Assembly: GCA_036374835.1 (NCBI GenBank)
Contig: DASUTB010000038.1
Coordinates: 1-42,066, forward strand
Source of the DNA: DASUTB01 sp036374835
GTDB taxonomy: Bacteria > Actinomycetota > Actinomycetes > Jiangellales > Jiangellaceae
DNA length: 42,066 nucleotides
Direction of reading: 5' to 3'
In this document: piece by piece, positions 1-7,922 of the stretch
Layout of the letters: the number at the start of each line of letters is the position of its first letter
Numbering within the stretch: position 1 is the first letter of the stretch
Program-made: the position numbers and the translations under genes
The notes under the pieces: generated by a model
The model's database searches: none
Told to the model about the DNA's origin: nothing
What the model saw: only the letters and a program-made list of their open reading frames with translations

Positions 1-1155
1 GCCTTGAAGGACCTGCATCCCCGAGTTCATGACGCCGAACGCCCGGGCGCGGTACCCGTGCTGCAGGATCTGCACGAAGATCCCGTTCAGGGTGGCGAGC
101 ATACTGGCGATAACCATGCCGGAGATCATCGTGATGGCCACAACCACAGCGATACCTGGTTCGAAGACCGCGGGAACCAGCGCCAGCGGCGCCGCCACGA
201 TGAGGTAGCGCACCAGCCGGCTGCGGATGGTAGGACGCAGCAGGCGCACGACCAGGAGCGCGGCGATGGCCTGGCCGACCGGCTGCGCGATCATGATGAG
301 GCCCTGGTAGAGGCCACGTCGATCAGGGTCGTTCCCGGCCAGGTCTTGCGCCCAGCCGATGGCCAGCCCTTCCGGCACGATGGAGAACAGCATCGAGGCG
401 AACACCACGATCGCGATGGCGCGCAGGGTCGGCGTCCCGAACACCACTCGGAAGCCCTCGGCCGTCTCGCGCAGCAGGTGGCTGCGGTGCTCGGCGCGCA
501 GGGCCGGCGCTCGGTGCCGCACACCGAAACGCACGATCAACGCCGTGACCATATAGATGGCGGCGTTGATCGTCAACGCGACCGCTGGGTCGATGACCGC
601 GATCAGTGCGCCGGACATGTACCCGGCCACCTGGGCGGCCTGCCGACCGGTCTGCGTAGTGGCGATACCGAGGGTGACCCGATCGCCTTCGAGGATCAGC
701 GGCATTATCGCCGAACGAGCCGCCAGCGCAGCGGGCGCCACCAGTGCTTGGAGGAACAGCAGGAAGATGATGAGCCAGATGGCCGGCGGCACCTCGCCGT
801 CGGCTGCCGTCGTCGTGCTCGGCAGAAGGGTCAGCGCGACCACCACTACCGTCGCGATGATGACGGCGCGCAGCGCATCGGCGGCGACCATGACCGCCCG
901 GTAGGGCAGCCGCTCAGCCAGTGCGGTCAAGACCGGTCCGCCCACAATCCACGGCGCGTACGAAACGGCGAACGCGGCTGCGGACAGCGCGACCGAATCG
1001 GTGACGAAGAACACCATCGCCGTGACCGCGGCCTTGGACATGAAGTCGCCCACTTCGGCCAGCATGGCGGCTGCGAAGACGGCCCGGAACTCCGCTACCC
1101 CGAGGACTTCGGCGAACGTAACCTTGCGGTCTGCGCTTTCCTGGCGCTCTGACAC
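1..1155 (-). CDS. MFS transporter (3' end beyond window)
   Basis: The reading frame is open from a GTG at 1155 to the left edge, giving at least 385 codons without a stop. The start is supported by a GGAGGG ribosome site just upstream (about 1160-1168). The N-terminus is polar (VSERQESADRK), then alternating hydrophobic segments follow (for example VMVAADALRAVIIATVVVVA and the stretch around IWLIIFLLFLQAL). The protein ends in view with RARAFGVMNSGMQVLQG, which is typical of a late loop in major facilitator exporters of the macrolide/MdfA-like group. It lies downstream of an ABC-2 exporter pair on the same strand, but a 125-bp gap suggests its own promoter; TGGACA-17 nt-TTACCT can be read there, weakly. 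It is probably a drug or small-molecule efflux protein in the cell membrane. The substrate cannot be inferred. Confidence 0.85.
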   Translation of the reverse strand, partial: MSERQESADRKVTFAEVLGVAEFRAVFAAAMLAEVGDFMSKAAVTAMVFFVTDSVALSAAAFAVSYAPWIVGGPVLTALAERLPYRAVMVAADALRAVIIATVVVVALTLLPSTTTAADGEVPPAIWLIIFLLFLQALVAPAALAARSAIMPLILEGDRVTLGIATTQTGRQAAQVAGYMSGALIAVIDPAVALTINAAIYMVTALIVRFGVRHRAPALRAEHRSHLLRETAEGFRVVFGTPTLRAIAIVVFASMLFSIVPEGLAIGWAQDLAGNDPDRRGLYQGLIMIAQPVGQAIAALLVVRLLRPTIRSRLVRYLIVAAPLALVPAVFEPGIAVVVAITMISGMVIASMLATLNGIFVQILQHGYRARAFGVMNSGMQVLQG

Positions 1156-1280
1156 CTGGGACCCTCCGTTTGGTCCACAACAACCCATCCGACCGCTTGT
1201 CTTGATCAAGGTAAGTCAGGTTCGCACGCCCTGTCCAGACTTCGGGCTACATACGGTCGTCGGCTGCCCTTTCATCCCGG

Positions 1281-2162
1281 TCAGGCGAGGTCGCGGCGGC
1301 GCATCGTCCCGGCGGCGGCAACGACGAACACGACCACGTACGCGGTGAGCAGGAGCGCCGATTGCCCGCCGCCCAGAACGGTCAGCACACCGGGAGCGCC
1401 GTCGCCCTCGGCTTCGGTGGTGGCGCCGAGCGCGCCGGCCATCGAGCCGGCGGCGGTTCCCGGGAGGACGTCGGTCACGTACTCCAACCAGTCCAGGAGA
1501 CCGGACACACCGCGCAGCAGGTTCTCGATCACGAGAGACCACACCAGTCCGAGTCCGACCGCCAGCGCCGGGCTACGGGTCAGCGTGCCGATCAGCACCC
1601 CGGCGGCGGTCCACATGCCGAGGATCAGCAGCGCACCGCCGAGCGCCTGCGCGACATCGCTGACAGGAGGCCAGACCATCGGCTGCGACTCGGCGGTCGC
1701 GATGAGCGCGGAGGCGGCGAGATCAAGCGCGAACGTGGCCGCGACGACGGCGATGACGATACCGGCAAGGGTGGCGAGCAGACCGCCGAAGGCGGCCAGC
1801 CGGCCGGGTCCCTGCGTCAGCGCGGTCTTCCACGCGCCCCAGCCGTATCCGCTGCCGGCCGCCAGCGCGCCGAGGATCATCATGATCGCTCCGCCGAACA
1901 TCGGCATGCCGCCGGTGAAGATACGGGGGATCGCGTCCGGCATCAGGTCGGCGAGAAGAGCCTGTCCGGGCACGTCGCCGGTGCCGAAGTTCCCGGAGCC
2001 GGTCGTGTACGCGATGTAGTTGAACACGTAGGCGAAGGTCAGGTTGGCGGTGAGCCAGATGCCGACGAGCACCCACACCGCCGGCCACTTGCGCAGCCTG
2101 AGCGCTTCGGCTCGCACGCTCGACATCAGTGGCGCGTTGGGTGCTTGCGTCGTGATCGTCAT
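1281..2162 (-). CDS. ABC-2 type transporter permease
   Basis: This 293-residue membrane protein has a short polar N-terminus and then about six hydrophobic segments: around VWVLVGIWLTANLTFAYVF, GAIMMILGALAAGSGYGWG, LLATLAGIVIAVVAATFAL, LGGALLILGMWTAAGVL, LAVGLGLVWSLVIENLL and the C-terminal LLLTAYVVVFVVAAAG. This is the layout of ABC-2 exporter permeases. Its ATG overlaps the stop of the upstream ATPase gene by four bases (ATGA at 2159-2162), so the two are translationally coupled and form one exporter. The divergent two-component system suggests that this exporter is its target, as in many actinobacterial stress or antibiotic-response loci. The substrate is unknown. Confidence 0.85.
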   Translation of the reverse strand: MTITTQAPNAPLMSSVRAEALRLRKWPAVWVLVGIWLTANLTFAYVFNYIAYTTGSGNFGTGDVPGQALLADLMPDAIPRIFTGGMPMFGGAIMMILGALAAGSGYGWGAWKTALTQGPGRLAAFGGLLATLAGIVIAVVAATFALDLAASALIATAESQPMVWPPVSDVAQALGGALLILGMWTAAGVLIGTLTRSPALAVGLGLVWSLVIENLLRGVSGLLDWLEYVTDVLPGTAAGSMAGALGATTEAEGDGAPGVLTVLGGGQSALLLTAYVVVFVVAAAGTMRRRDLA

Positions 2163-3073
2163 TGCCGGTTCTCCATTTCGTTGCTCCGGGACGTCATCTC
2201 GAAGAAGACGTCCTCGAGCGAGCGCTCGGATGGACGGATCTCGTGAACGTCGACGCCGGACGACACGAGTGCGCGGGTGAGCTCCGGCACGCGATCGCCG
2301 GCCAGGTCGAGGTGCACACCGCCGTCGTGCTGGCGCACGCCTTCGTCGCCGGCCAGCTTCATGCCGGTGGCGAGCACCCGATCGACCGGCTCCGCACGGA
2401 CGTATACCGTCGATGCACCTCGCAGCTCGGTCACGGTGCTCTCGATGAGCAGCCGGCCTTCGGAGATGACGCCGACGCGGTCGCAGATCGCCTGGACCTC
2501 GCTGAGCAGGTGGCTGGACAGCAGGACGGTATGGCCCTGCTTCGCCAGCTCGACGATCAGCCGGCGCATCTCGGCCATGCCGGCCGGGTCGAGGCCGTTG
2601 GTCGGCTCGTCGAGTACCAGCAGCTCCGGTCCGCCGAGCAGCGCTGAGGCGACACCGAGCCGTTGCTTCATGCCGAGCGAGTACGTGCGGAAGGCATCCT
2701 TGGCCCGGCCGGAGAGGTCGACGCGGTCGAGGACGACGTCCACCTCTTCGTCGGCGGCACCCTGGTAACGCGCCATCACCCGCAGGTTGTCGCGCCCTGA
2801 CAGGTACGGGTAGAAACCGGGCCCTTCGACGAGCGCACCGGTTCGGGCCACTGCGCCGGGATCTCCTGGTCGCTCACCCAGGACGACCGCGGAGCCGGAG
2901 CTGGGCCGAACCAGACCGAGCAGCATACGGAGGGTGGTCGTCTTGCCGGCGCCGTTGGGCCCGAGGAACCCATACACCTCGCCGCGACGAACGGTCAGGT
3001 TGACGTCGTGGACGGCGGTCTGGTCGCCGTAGCGTTTCGTCAACCGGTCGGTGACGACGATGATTTGAGTCAT
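2159..3073 (-). CDS. ABC transporter ATP-binding protein
   Basis: A 304-residue ATPase subunit. Walker A is GPNGAGKTT (about residues 39-47), the signature loop is YSLGMKQRLG, and Walker B with the catalytic glutamate is LLVLDEPTNGLDP, followed by the switch histidine in LLSSHLLSE. The C-terminal ~90 residues form the accessory domain common in ABC-2 exporters, ending with the usual SLEDVFFEMT. The ATG at 3073 gives the conventional MTQIIVVTDRLTKRYG start; an in-frame upstream start at 3103 would add ten atypical residues. It is coupled by ATGA overlap to the permease gene and divergent from the histidine kinase gene. It energises export by ATP hydrolysis at the inner face of the membrane. 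Confidence 0.93.
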   Translation of the reverse strand: MTQIIVVTDRLTKRYGDQTAVHDVNLTVRRGEVYGFLGPNGAGKTTTLRMLLGLVRPSSGSAVVLGERPGDPGAVARTGALVEGPGFYPYLSGRDNLRVMARYQGAADEEVDVVLDRVDLSGRAKDAFRTYSLGMKQRLGVASALLGGPELLVLDEPTNGLDPAGMAEMRRLIVELAKQGHTVLLSSHLLSEVQAICDRVGVISEGRLLIESTVTELRGASTVYVRAEPVDRVLATGMKLAGDEGVRQHDGGVHLDLAGDRVPELTRALVSSGVDVHEIRPSERSLEDVFFEMTSRSNEMENRQ

Positions 3074-3132
3074 GCCCTCATCGTCGCCACGGCGGCCGTA
3101 CACCGGCGTCCGCCACAGGGCGGCCTCTCTCG

Positions 3133-3148
3133 TACGTGGATCCGCGTA
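3133..3148. promoter_or_regulatory. Palindrome in the ABC/two-component divergent region
   Basis: A 16-bp near-palindrome (TACGTGGATCCGCGTA, one mismatched pair) sits midway in the 134-bp gap between the divergent ABC ATPase gene (start 3073) and histidine kinase gene (start 3208). This is a natural place for a response-regulator operator controlling both directions. The kinase gene itself has TATCGT at 3195-3200, seven bases before its ATG, which suggests a leaderless transcript. The operator role is inferred from position and symmetry only. Confidence 0.35.
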
Positions 3149-3207
3149 GCAGAAGTACGCGATGTGACCGACGCCGACGAGGACCCTGCTGGCCTATCGT
3201 CGATACG

Positions 3208-4404
3208 ATGACCGATTCGGTGACCGTTGACCGGCTGCGTGGAGTGGCGCAGGACGTGGCCGTCACGTTGATCCTGCTCATCGTCGGGATCGGTGGGACC
3301 GGACCGGCCAGCGAGGACCAGCTGCAGTGGAGCGAGCGACCGGACGGGCTCGCCTACCTGCTGGTGATTCTCGCCGCCGCGCCCTTCGTGTTCCGCCGCC
3401 GCTATCCCGTCGCGGTGTTCCTCGCGAGCGGTGCCTGTGTCCTCGGCTACCTGATGCTCGACTATCCCTACGGGCCGATCCTGTTCACCATTCCGGTGGC
3501 CGCATACACGCTCGGCAGCCGGCTCCCGCGCCGTGACGCACTGCGGTTGGTCGTGGGCTACTACCTGCTCGTCTTCACGATCACCGTGTGGCGGATGGTC
3601 CGGCACTATGACGACGACCTCTGGCGGCATATCGCGGTGTGGGCACTGGTGTCGCTCGCGGCGTTCGCGGCGCCGCTGGCGATCGGCATGGCAGCCCGGG
3701 TGCGCCGTGAATCGGAGGCCGACGTGCGGGCGGCTCAGGCGCGGCGCGCGGTCGCGGACGAGCGGCTGCGCATGGCACACGAGTTGCACGACTCTGTGGG
3801 CCATGGCCTCGCCGTCATCGCCATGCAGGCCGGCGTCGCACTGCACGTCCTCGACCGTGAGCCGGACAAGGCGCGCGAGTCGCTCGAAGCCATCCGGGAC
3901 ACCAGCCGCCGATCGCTGGACGGTCTGCGCTCCCAGCTCCAGGCCATGCGCGAAACGAGTGAGGACGCCGTACCGACGAGCCCCGATGTCGGCCTGAACA
4001 AGCTGGACGTGCTTCTCGACCGCATCCGGGCCGGGGGACTCGAGGTCTACGCCGATCTCGACCCCGACCTTCGCGGTGCGCCGGCGGAGGTGGACGTCGC
4101 GGCGTATCGCATCGTGCAGGAGGCATTGACTAACGTACTTCGCCACGCCGACGCGAGCCGGGCCGACGTCTCGATCCGGACCGTAGACGGTGAGGTCCAC
4201 GTCGACGTGGTCGACGACGGGACGGCGAGCGTCTCGGCGACCGGGCCGGCGCAGGCGTCGGCAAGCGGAATCGCCGGGATGCGGGCCCGGGCCGAAGCGC
4301 TCGGCGGAGCCGTGCGCGCCGGACCGCTTGCCGGTGGTGGGTTCGCGGTCCGGGCTCGGCTCCCGTTGGAGCACGCCCCCGATACGTCTGGAGCCGGATC
4401 GTGA
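3208..4404 (+). CDS. Sensor histidine kinase (DesK/NarX type)
   Basis: A 398-residue membrane kinase. About four to five transmembrane segments occupy residues 15-160. The dimerisation and phosphoacceptor region follows with the HisKA_3 motif ELHDSVGHG; the phosphorylated histidine is H194. A HATPase_c domain ends the protein (AYRIVQEALTNVLRHADAS is the N box; DDGTAS and GIAGMRARAEALGG are the G boxes). The ATG at 3208 is preferred over an in-frame ATG at 3136 because the TATCGT at 3195-3200 is a -10 box seven bases upstream, and the extra 24 residues would be arginine-rich. The kinase stop overlaps the regulator start by four bases, so the two are one operon. It probably senses a membrane or envelope signal and controls the divergent ABC exporter. 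Confidence 0.92.
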   Translation: MTDSVTVDRLRGVAQDVAVTLILLIVGIGGTGPASEDQLQWSERPDGLAYLLVILAAAPFVFRRRYPVAVFLASGACVLGYLMLDYPYGPILFTIPVAAYTLGSRLPRRDALRLVVGYYLLVFTITVWRMVRHYDDDLWRHIAVWALVSLAAFAAPLAIGMAARVRRESEADVRAAQARRAVADERLRMAHELHDSVGHGLAVIAMQAGVALHVLDREPDKARESLEAIRDTSRRSLDGLRSQLQAMRETSEDAVPTSPDVGLNKLDVLLDRIRAGGLEVYADLDPDLRGAPAEVDVAAYRIVQEALTNVLRHADASRADVSIRTVDGEVHVDVVDDGTASVSATGPAQASASGIAGMRARAEALGGAVRAGPLAGGGFAVRARLPLEHAPDTSGAGS

Positions 4405-5084
4405 TTCGGGTGGTGATCGTGGATGACCAGGCGCTGGTCCGTATGGGTGTACGGACGCTGCTGGAGTCCGAACCCGACACCGAGTTCGCCGGTGAGGCCT
4501 CGGATGGGCAGGAGGGGCTCGATATCGTCCGGCGGACCGTGCCGGACGTTGTGCTGATGGACGTGCGGATGCCTGTCCTCGACGGCCTGGCCGCGCTGCG
4601 TGAGATCACCGCCGACCCGTCGCTGGCGAACGTCAAGGTGATCGTGCTGACCACATTCGAGCTCGATGAGTACGTCTTCGAGGCGCTCCGCGGCGGGGCG
4701 AGTGGCTTCGTGCTGAAGGACGCCGACCCGGCCGAGTTGTTGCAGGCCGTCCGGGTCGTCGACGACGGCGGCTCGCTCATGTCGCCGTCGGTGACCCGCC
4801 GGGTGATCGAACAGTTCAGCGCGCGGGCGACGCCGTCGGGCGCGGTGCACCCGGAGATTCACCGGCTCACCGAGCGGGAGCGGGAGATCGTCGGCTGGGT
4901 CGCCACCGGCCGGTCCAACGACGAGATCGCCGCCGAACTCGTGGTGAGCCCGGCCACCGTGCGAACTCACGTCAGCCGCGCGATGGTCAAGCTGCAGGCC
5001 CGTGACCGCGCCCAGCTCGTGGTGTTCGCCATCCAGTCCGGCCTGACCGGGCCCGATCGGCACGATGGAGCGGATCGGCAGTAG
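4401..5084 (+). CDS. LuxR/NarL-family response regulator
   Basis: A 227-residue two-domain regulator starting at a GTG inside the GTGA overlap with the kinase stop. The receiver domain (about 1-120) has the acidic pocket D8-D9, the phosphoacceptor D54 (VLMDVRMP) and the conserved lysine in GFVLKDADP. The C-terminal GerE-type helix-turn-helix (about 150-215) shows LTEREREIVGWVATGRSNDEI and SPATVRTHVSRAMVKL. It pairs with the preceding kinase and is expected to bind DNA as a dimer. The imperfect palindrome at 3133-3148 is a plausible target. Confidence 0.94.
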   Translation: MIRVVIVDDQALVRMGVRTLLESEPDTEFAGEASDGQEGLDIVRRTVPDVVLMDVRMPVLDGLAALREITADPSLANVKVIVLTTFELDEYVFEALRGGASGFVLKDADPAELLQAVRVVDDGGSLMSPSVTRRVIEQFSARATPSGAVHPEIHRLTEREREIVGWVATGRSNDEIAAELVVSPATVRTHVSRAMVKLQARDRAQLVVFAIQSGLTGPDRHDGADRQ

Positions 5085-5127
5085 GGGCGGCTGCACTATC
5101 GTGGAATCGTGATGATCGCGGTGCTCG

Positions 5128-5610
5128 ATGGGCGGACAACTCGTGCCGGCGGTTAGTGCTGGCCTGCTGGTGTTTCGGAGGCGTCGTGAGGTCGAAGTGC
5201 TGATCGGGCACATGGGCGGGCCGTTCTGGGCCCGCCGCGACGATGGGGCGTGGTCGATCCCGAAGGGCGAGTGCGAGCCCGGTGAGGCACCGGAAACCGC
5301 TGCCCGCCGCGAGTTCAAGGAGGAGCTCGGTGTTCCGCCACCCGGCGGCGACATGGTTCCACTCGGCTCGGCACGCCAGCGCAGCGGCAAAGTGGTGCAC
5401 GTGTGGGCCGTCGAAGGGGATGTGGATATCGGTCACGCCGTGTTCGGCACCTTTGAGATGGAGTGGCCGCGCGGCTCGGGCCGCTTCCAGACGTTTCCGG
5501 AGATCGACCGGGTCGAGTGGTTCGGGCTCAAGGCGGCCGAGGCGAAGCTGGTATCCGGCCAGCGCGTCTTCCTCACCCGCCTCGCCACCCTCCTCACGGG
5601 GTTCGAATGA
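5128..5610 (+). CDS. NUDIX hydrolase
   Basis: A 160-residue single-domain protein. The NUDIX box is complete: G-x5-E-x7-R-E-x2-E-E-x-G is seen as GECEPGEAPETAARREFKEELG (read in two parts, GECEPGEAPE and TAARREFKEELG), with the metal-binding REFKEE. The family hydrolyses nucleoside diphosphates linked to another group. The WSIPKGE context and length resemble small house-cleaning or mutator-type members; the substrate is unknown. The start is uncertain: ATG 5128 lacks a clear ribosome site, while GTG 5143 would give the family-like VPAVSAGLLVF. A -10 box TATCGT at 5098-5103 places a transcript start near 5110. The stop codon lies inside a repeat element (GAATGATCACG). Confidence 0.88.
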   Translation: MGGQLVPAVSAGLLVFRRRREVEVLIGHMGGPFWARRDDGAWSIPKGECEPGEAPETAARREFKEELGVPPPGGDMVPLGSARQRSGKVVHVWAVEGDVDIGHAVFGTFEMEWPRGSGRFQTFPEIDRVEWFGLKAAEAKLVSGQRVFLTRLATLLTGFE

Positions 5611-5684
5611 TCACGTTCGGCATGTTTCACGTCGCTTCATCAGGTATGTATGCCTGGTGAAGCTATGCCACGCCTGGTGAAGTC
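5603..5684. repeat. 3'-end palindromic element and bidirectional terminator candidate
   Basis: This stretch lies between convergent NUDIX and DUF368 genes. It starts with the family motif AATGATCACGTTCGGCATG, whose TGA is the NUDIX stop. A stem follows: CTTCATCAGG (5635-5644) with CCTGGTGAAG (5653-5662), one G-U pair, loop of 8 nt. A second copy of the right arm lies at 5673-5682. There is no U tract, as is common for actinobacterial terminators. The terminator role is inferred from position. Confidence 0.55.
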
Positions 5685-6614
5685 CTATCGTCTGGCGTGG
5701 GCGCCGGCCTTCGGCGTGCTGCGGCGGGCGATCGTGACGGTGATCAGGACGGCCGACCCGCCGATCAAGAAGAGCAGGACGACGCCGCCGACGTGATCGC
5801 CCGGCGCGAGCAGTGCGCGGTCGTCGTCCTGCCACGGCCACAATGCGCGCATGCTCCCGGCCATCAGGCCGGTCAGCACGGCGAGCGTGCCGTCGTGCCG
5901 GTGTTCGAGCAACCACTGCAGTGCCTTGACGAACAATGCCAGGCCGAGAGTGAGGCCTGCCACGAACCAGGAGAGATAGCCGAGGTCGCGGTCGTTGATC
6001 GCGGCAAGTGCCGGCTCGTAGAGGCCGAACGTGAGCAGGACGAACGAGCCGGACAGGCCGGGTAGGACAAGCGCGGACACCGCCACGGCGGCGGAGACCA
6101 TGATGATCGGCGGAGATGGCGTGACGTCGGTCGGCGGCAATCCGGTGAGCAGGAACGCGGCCGCGGCGGCGACGATCGCCAGCGCGACGTATCGGCCGTT
6201 CCACCGCCGGCCGATCATCGAGATCGGGACGGCGAGTGCCGCGGCGACCAGGCCGAGGAAGAGGCCGCGAGAGAGCTCTGGCTGGTCCTGGACGAATCCC
6301 TCGATCTGGCTGGCGACGAGCAGGATCGCGCCGAGCATGCCGACCGCGAGCGGAATCAGCATGGCCCAATCGGCCCGGCGGAACTCGGCCATCGCCACCG
6401 TGCTGCCACGGCCTCGGGTCAGATCGGTTATCAGGTGCCGGAGCCCACTGACGACGTGCCCGGCCGAGAGGATGATGCGCTCATAGATGCCGACGATCAG
6501 AGCAACCGTGCCCCCGCTGACACCGGGAACCACCTCGACGCTGCCGATGAGCGCGCCGCGTACGACGTTCGCGGCTGTCGAACCCAGGGACGGACGGGTG
6601 GGCGTAGTGGGCAT
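5685..6614 (-). CDS. DUF368 membrane protein (polyprenyl-phosphate translocase family)
   Basis: A 309-residue polytopic protein with the DUF368 hallmark near its N-terminus (VVRGALIGSVEVVPGVSGGT, about residues 16-35) and about eight to nine hydrophobic segments, for example LIPLAVGMLGAILLVAS, VALAIVAAAAAFLLTGL and the C-terminal VGGVVLLFLIGGSAVLI. Members of DUF368 have been shown to recycle undecaprenyl phosphate across the cell membrane, alongside DedA-family proteins. The same job, returning the lipid carrier for wall synthesis, is the likely role here by family inference. It is divergent from the GbsR/MarR gene and convergent with the NUDIX gene. The C-terminus is basic (ARRSTPKAGAHARR). 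Confidence 0.88.
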   Translation of the reverse strand: MPTTPTRPSLGSTAANVVRGALIGSVEVVPGVSGGTVALIVGIYERIILSAGHVVSGLRHLITDLTRGRGSTVAMAEFRRADWAMLIPLAVGMLGAILLVASQIEGFVQDQPELSRGLFLGLVAAALAVPISMIGRRWNGRYVALAIVAAAAAFLLTGLPPTDVTPSPPIIMVSAAVAVSALVLPGLSGSFVLLTFGLYEPALAAINDRDLGYLSWFVAGLTLGLALFVKALQWLLEHRHDGTLAVLTGLMAGSMRALWPWQDDDRALLAPGDHVGGVVLLFLIGGSAVLITVTIARRSTPKAGAHARR

Positions 6615-6728
6615 GGCACCTCGGTAAGATCGTCACCACTGTGCGGCGGGTTCGCCTCACCCTATAGTGACCTTGCGTAGGCTGTATCAGCTGGGGGAAC
6701 GTCACAACCCACCTCGTTCGTTAACTGA

Positions 6729-6746
6729 GTTCAGAACGCTGTGAAC
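6729..6746. promoter_or_regulatory. Operator candidate before the GbsR/MarR gene
   Basis: GTTCA-8 nt-TGAAC forms an interrupted palindrome directly upstream of a possible -10 box TAGAGT (6749-6754), which ends eight bases before the ATG at 6763. MarR-type regulators often repress their own promoter through such sites. Autoregulation is inferred; the DUF368 gene diverging at 6614 could share it. Confidence 0.35.
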
Positions 6747-6762
6747 GTTAGAGTAGGTGGAT

Positions 6763-7260
6763 ATGACCGAGCCGGATGATAGACGTGAGGACCTGCTCCG
6801 ATTCGTCGAGCGATTCGCGCTGATCCTGGCCGAGAACGGCATCCCGCGCATGTCGGCGCGGGTGTTCGCATACGTGCTCGCGGACGACGCCGACCGGTAC
6901 ACCGCCGCGGAGCTCGCGGAAGGACTTCGGGTGAGCCCGGCGGCGATTTCCGGTGCGGTCCGGTTCCTGGTCGCCTCCGGCATGTTGGGTCGCGAACGCG
7001 AGCCGGGCGCGCGCGCCGACACCTACCGCATTTACGACGACGACGTCTGGGGCACCATCACCCGGCAGCGCCTGCCCATCGTCGAGCGCTGGGCAACCGC
7101 GATCGAGGACGGCCTTCATCACCTCGAGGAGGGCAGCCGCGGCTGGCGCCGCATGCGGGAGACCCAGGAGTACTTCAGATGGGTGGCGCAAGAGACGTAC
7201 GAGCTCATGGATCGGTGGGCGAAGCACCGCCGCGAACTTTTCGCCGACGCCCCAGAATGA
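6763..7260 (+). CDS. GbsR/MarR-family transcriptional regulator
   Basis: A 165-residue winged-helix regulator. Residues ~5-85 carry the MarR-like core: an N-terminal helix (DLLRFVERFALILAENG), then MSARVFAYVLADDADRYTAAELAEGLRVSPAAISGAVRFLVASGML, where TAAELAEGLRVSPAAISGAV is the helix-turn-helix, and the wing REREPGARADTYRI. The C-terminal half is helical with several tryptophans, typical of the GbsR branch, which often controls membrane or osmolyte transport genes. ATG 6763 is chosen; GTG 6757 is two codons earlier and equally open. An operator-like palindrome precedes the gene. The stop TGA is the first base triplet of a repeat element. The target genes are not known. Confidence 0.88.
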   Translation: MTEPDDRREDLLRFVERFALILAENGIPRMSARVFAYVLADDADRYTAAELAEGLRVSPAAISGAVRFLVASGMLGREREPGARADTYRIYDDDVWGTITRQRLPIVERWATAIEDGLHHLEEGSRGWRRMRETQEYFRWVAQETYELMDRWAKHRRELFADAPE

Positions 7261-7324
7261 TCACGTAAAGCTCGGAATTTCCGGCCAAACGCCGTCTACA
7301 GGCCGCGCAAAGCGCTTAATCGCC
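7255..7324 (+). repeat. 70-bp intergenic repeat, copy 1
   Basis: This copy begins with GAATGATCACGTAAAGCTCGGA, overlapping the stop codon of the GbsR/MarR gene. An inverted copy is at 8466-8535 with 57 of 70 positions identical without gaps. The two copies flank the VOC and lipoprotein genes. The opening motif belongs to the 3'-end element family seen elsewhere in the window. Confidence 0.75.
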
Positions 7325-7403
7325 CCGTAACGGCCCGTGCGCCGGTGGACGCGTGCCAATGCCGTGCTCGGCTGAGCGTGGACGTCGCCCCCCGCCTCGC
7401 CGC

Positions 7404-7409
7404 TATCCT
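7404..7409 (+). promoter_or_regulatory. -10 box of a leaderless VOC transcript
   Basis: TATCCT ends seven bases before the GTG at 7416, so the predicted transcript start falls on or next to the start codon. No ribosome site precedes the GTG, which agrees with leaderless translation. Confidence 0.5.
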
Positions 7410-7415
7410 CGGCAA

Positions 7416-7808
7416 GTGCGGATCGATCTCGTCACGATCGTCGTCGCGGACTATGACCCGGCCATTGACTTCTTCGTCGACATTCTCGGGTTCGAGTTGG
7501 TCGAGGACCAGCCGTCCCTGACGAACGACGGCCGTCCCAAACGGTGGGTTGTGGTTCGGCCACCCGGAGCCGAGACCGGCGTCCTACTGGCTCGCGCCGA
7601 CGGTATGTCGCAGGAGGCCGCGGTAGGAACGCAGGTCGCCGGCCGGGTCGGGTTCTTCCTCCGAGTCGACGACTTCGACGGCGTGTACGAACGAATGACC
7701 GGCGCTGGCGTCCGGTTCGTCACCGAACCGCGCCCCGAAGCCTACGGGCGGGTGGCGGTGTTCCTGGATATCGCGGGAAACCGGTGGGACCTGCTCGGTC
7801 CGGCATAG
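7416..7808 (+). CDS. VOC-family (glyoxalase/dioxygenase fold) protein
   Basis: A 130-residue protein with two beta-alpha-beta-beta-beta modules of the vicinal-oxygen-chelate fold: IDLVTIVVADYDPAIDFFVDILGFELVED (module 1) and RVGFFLRVDDFDGVYERMTGAGVRFVTEP (module 2), ending in VAVFLDIAGNRWDLLGP. The usual metal ligands of glyoxalase I are not clearly conserved: the first-strand histidine is replaced in VTIVVAD, while the terminal D in VFLDIAGN fits the E/D position. It may therefore be a binding or resistance-type VOC protein rather than a glyoxalase. The GTG 7416 start is favoured by the -10 box seven bases upstream; an earlier in-frame start at 7353 adds an arginine/proline-rich stretch unlike the family. 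Confidence 0.82.
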   Translation: MRIDLVTIVVADYDPAIDFFVDILGFELVEDQPSLTNDGRPKRWVVVRPPGAETGVLLARADGMSQEAAVGTQVAGRVGFFLRVDDFDGVYERMTGAGVRFVTEPRPEAYGRVAVFLDIAGNRWDLLGPA

Positions 7809-7922
7809 GCCGCCCGGCGCGGGTCCATTCCGGCTAGTACGCGCTCGAGGCCGGTCCGTCCAACAGGCGAGCCTGGAGGCGATCCGTCGTATCCCGCGCA
7901 GCCTCATGGTAGTCGTCGGTGG

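Noticed and set aside
4..1152. Long open frame on the plus strand, opposite the MFS gene, rich in Asp/His/Arg
   Set aside because: It is the antisense mirror of a clear membrane transporter. Composition (D/H/R/G runs) is typical of a GC-rich shadow frame.
5110..5157. Short leaderless frame (GTG 5110) overlapping the NUDIX start
   Set aside because: Only 15 codons, with no conservation evidence. The -10 box more probably serves the NUDIX gene with a short leader.
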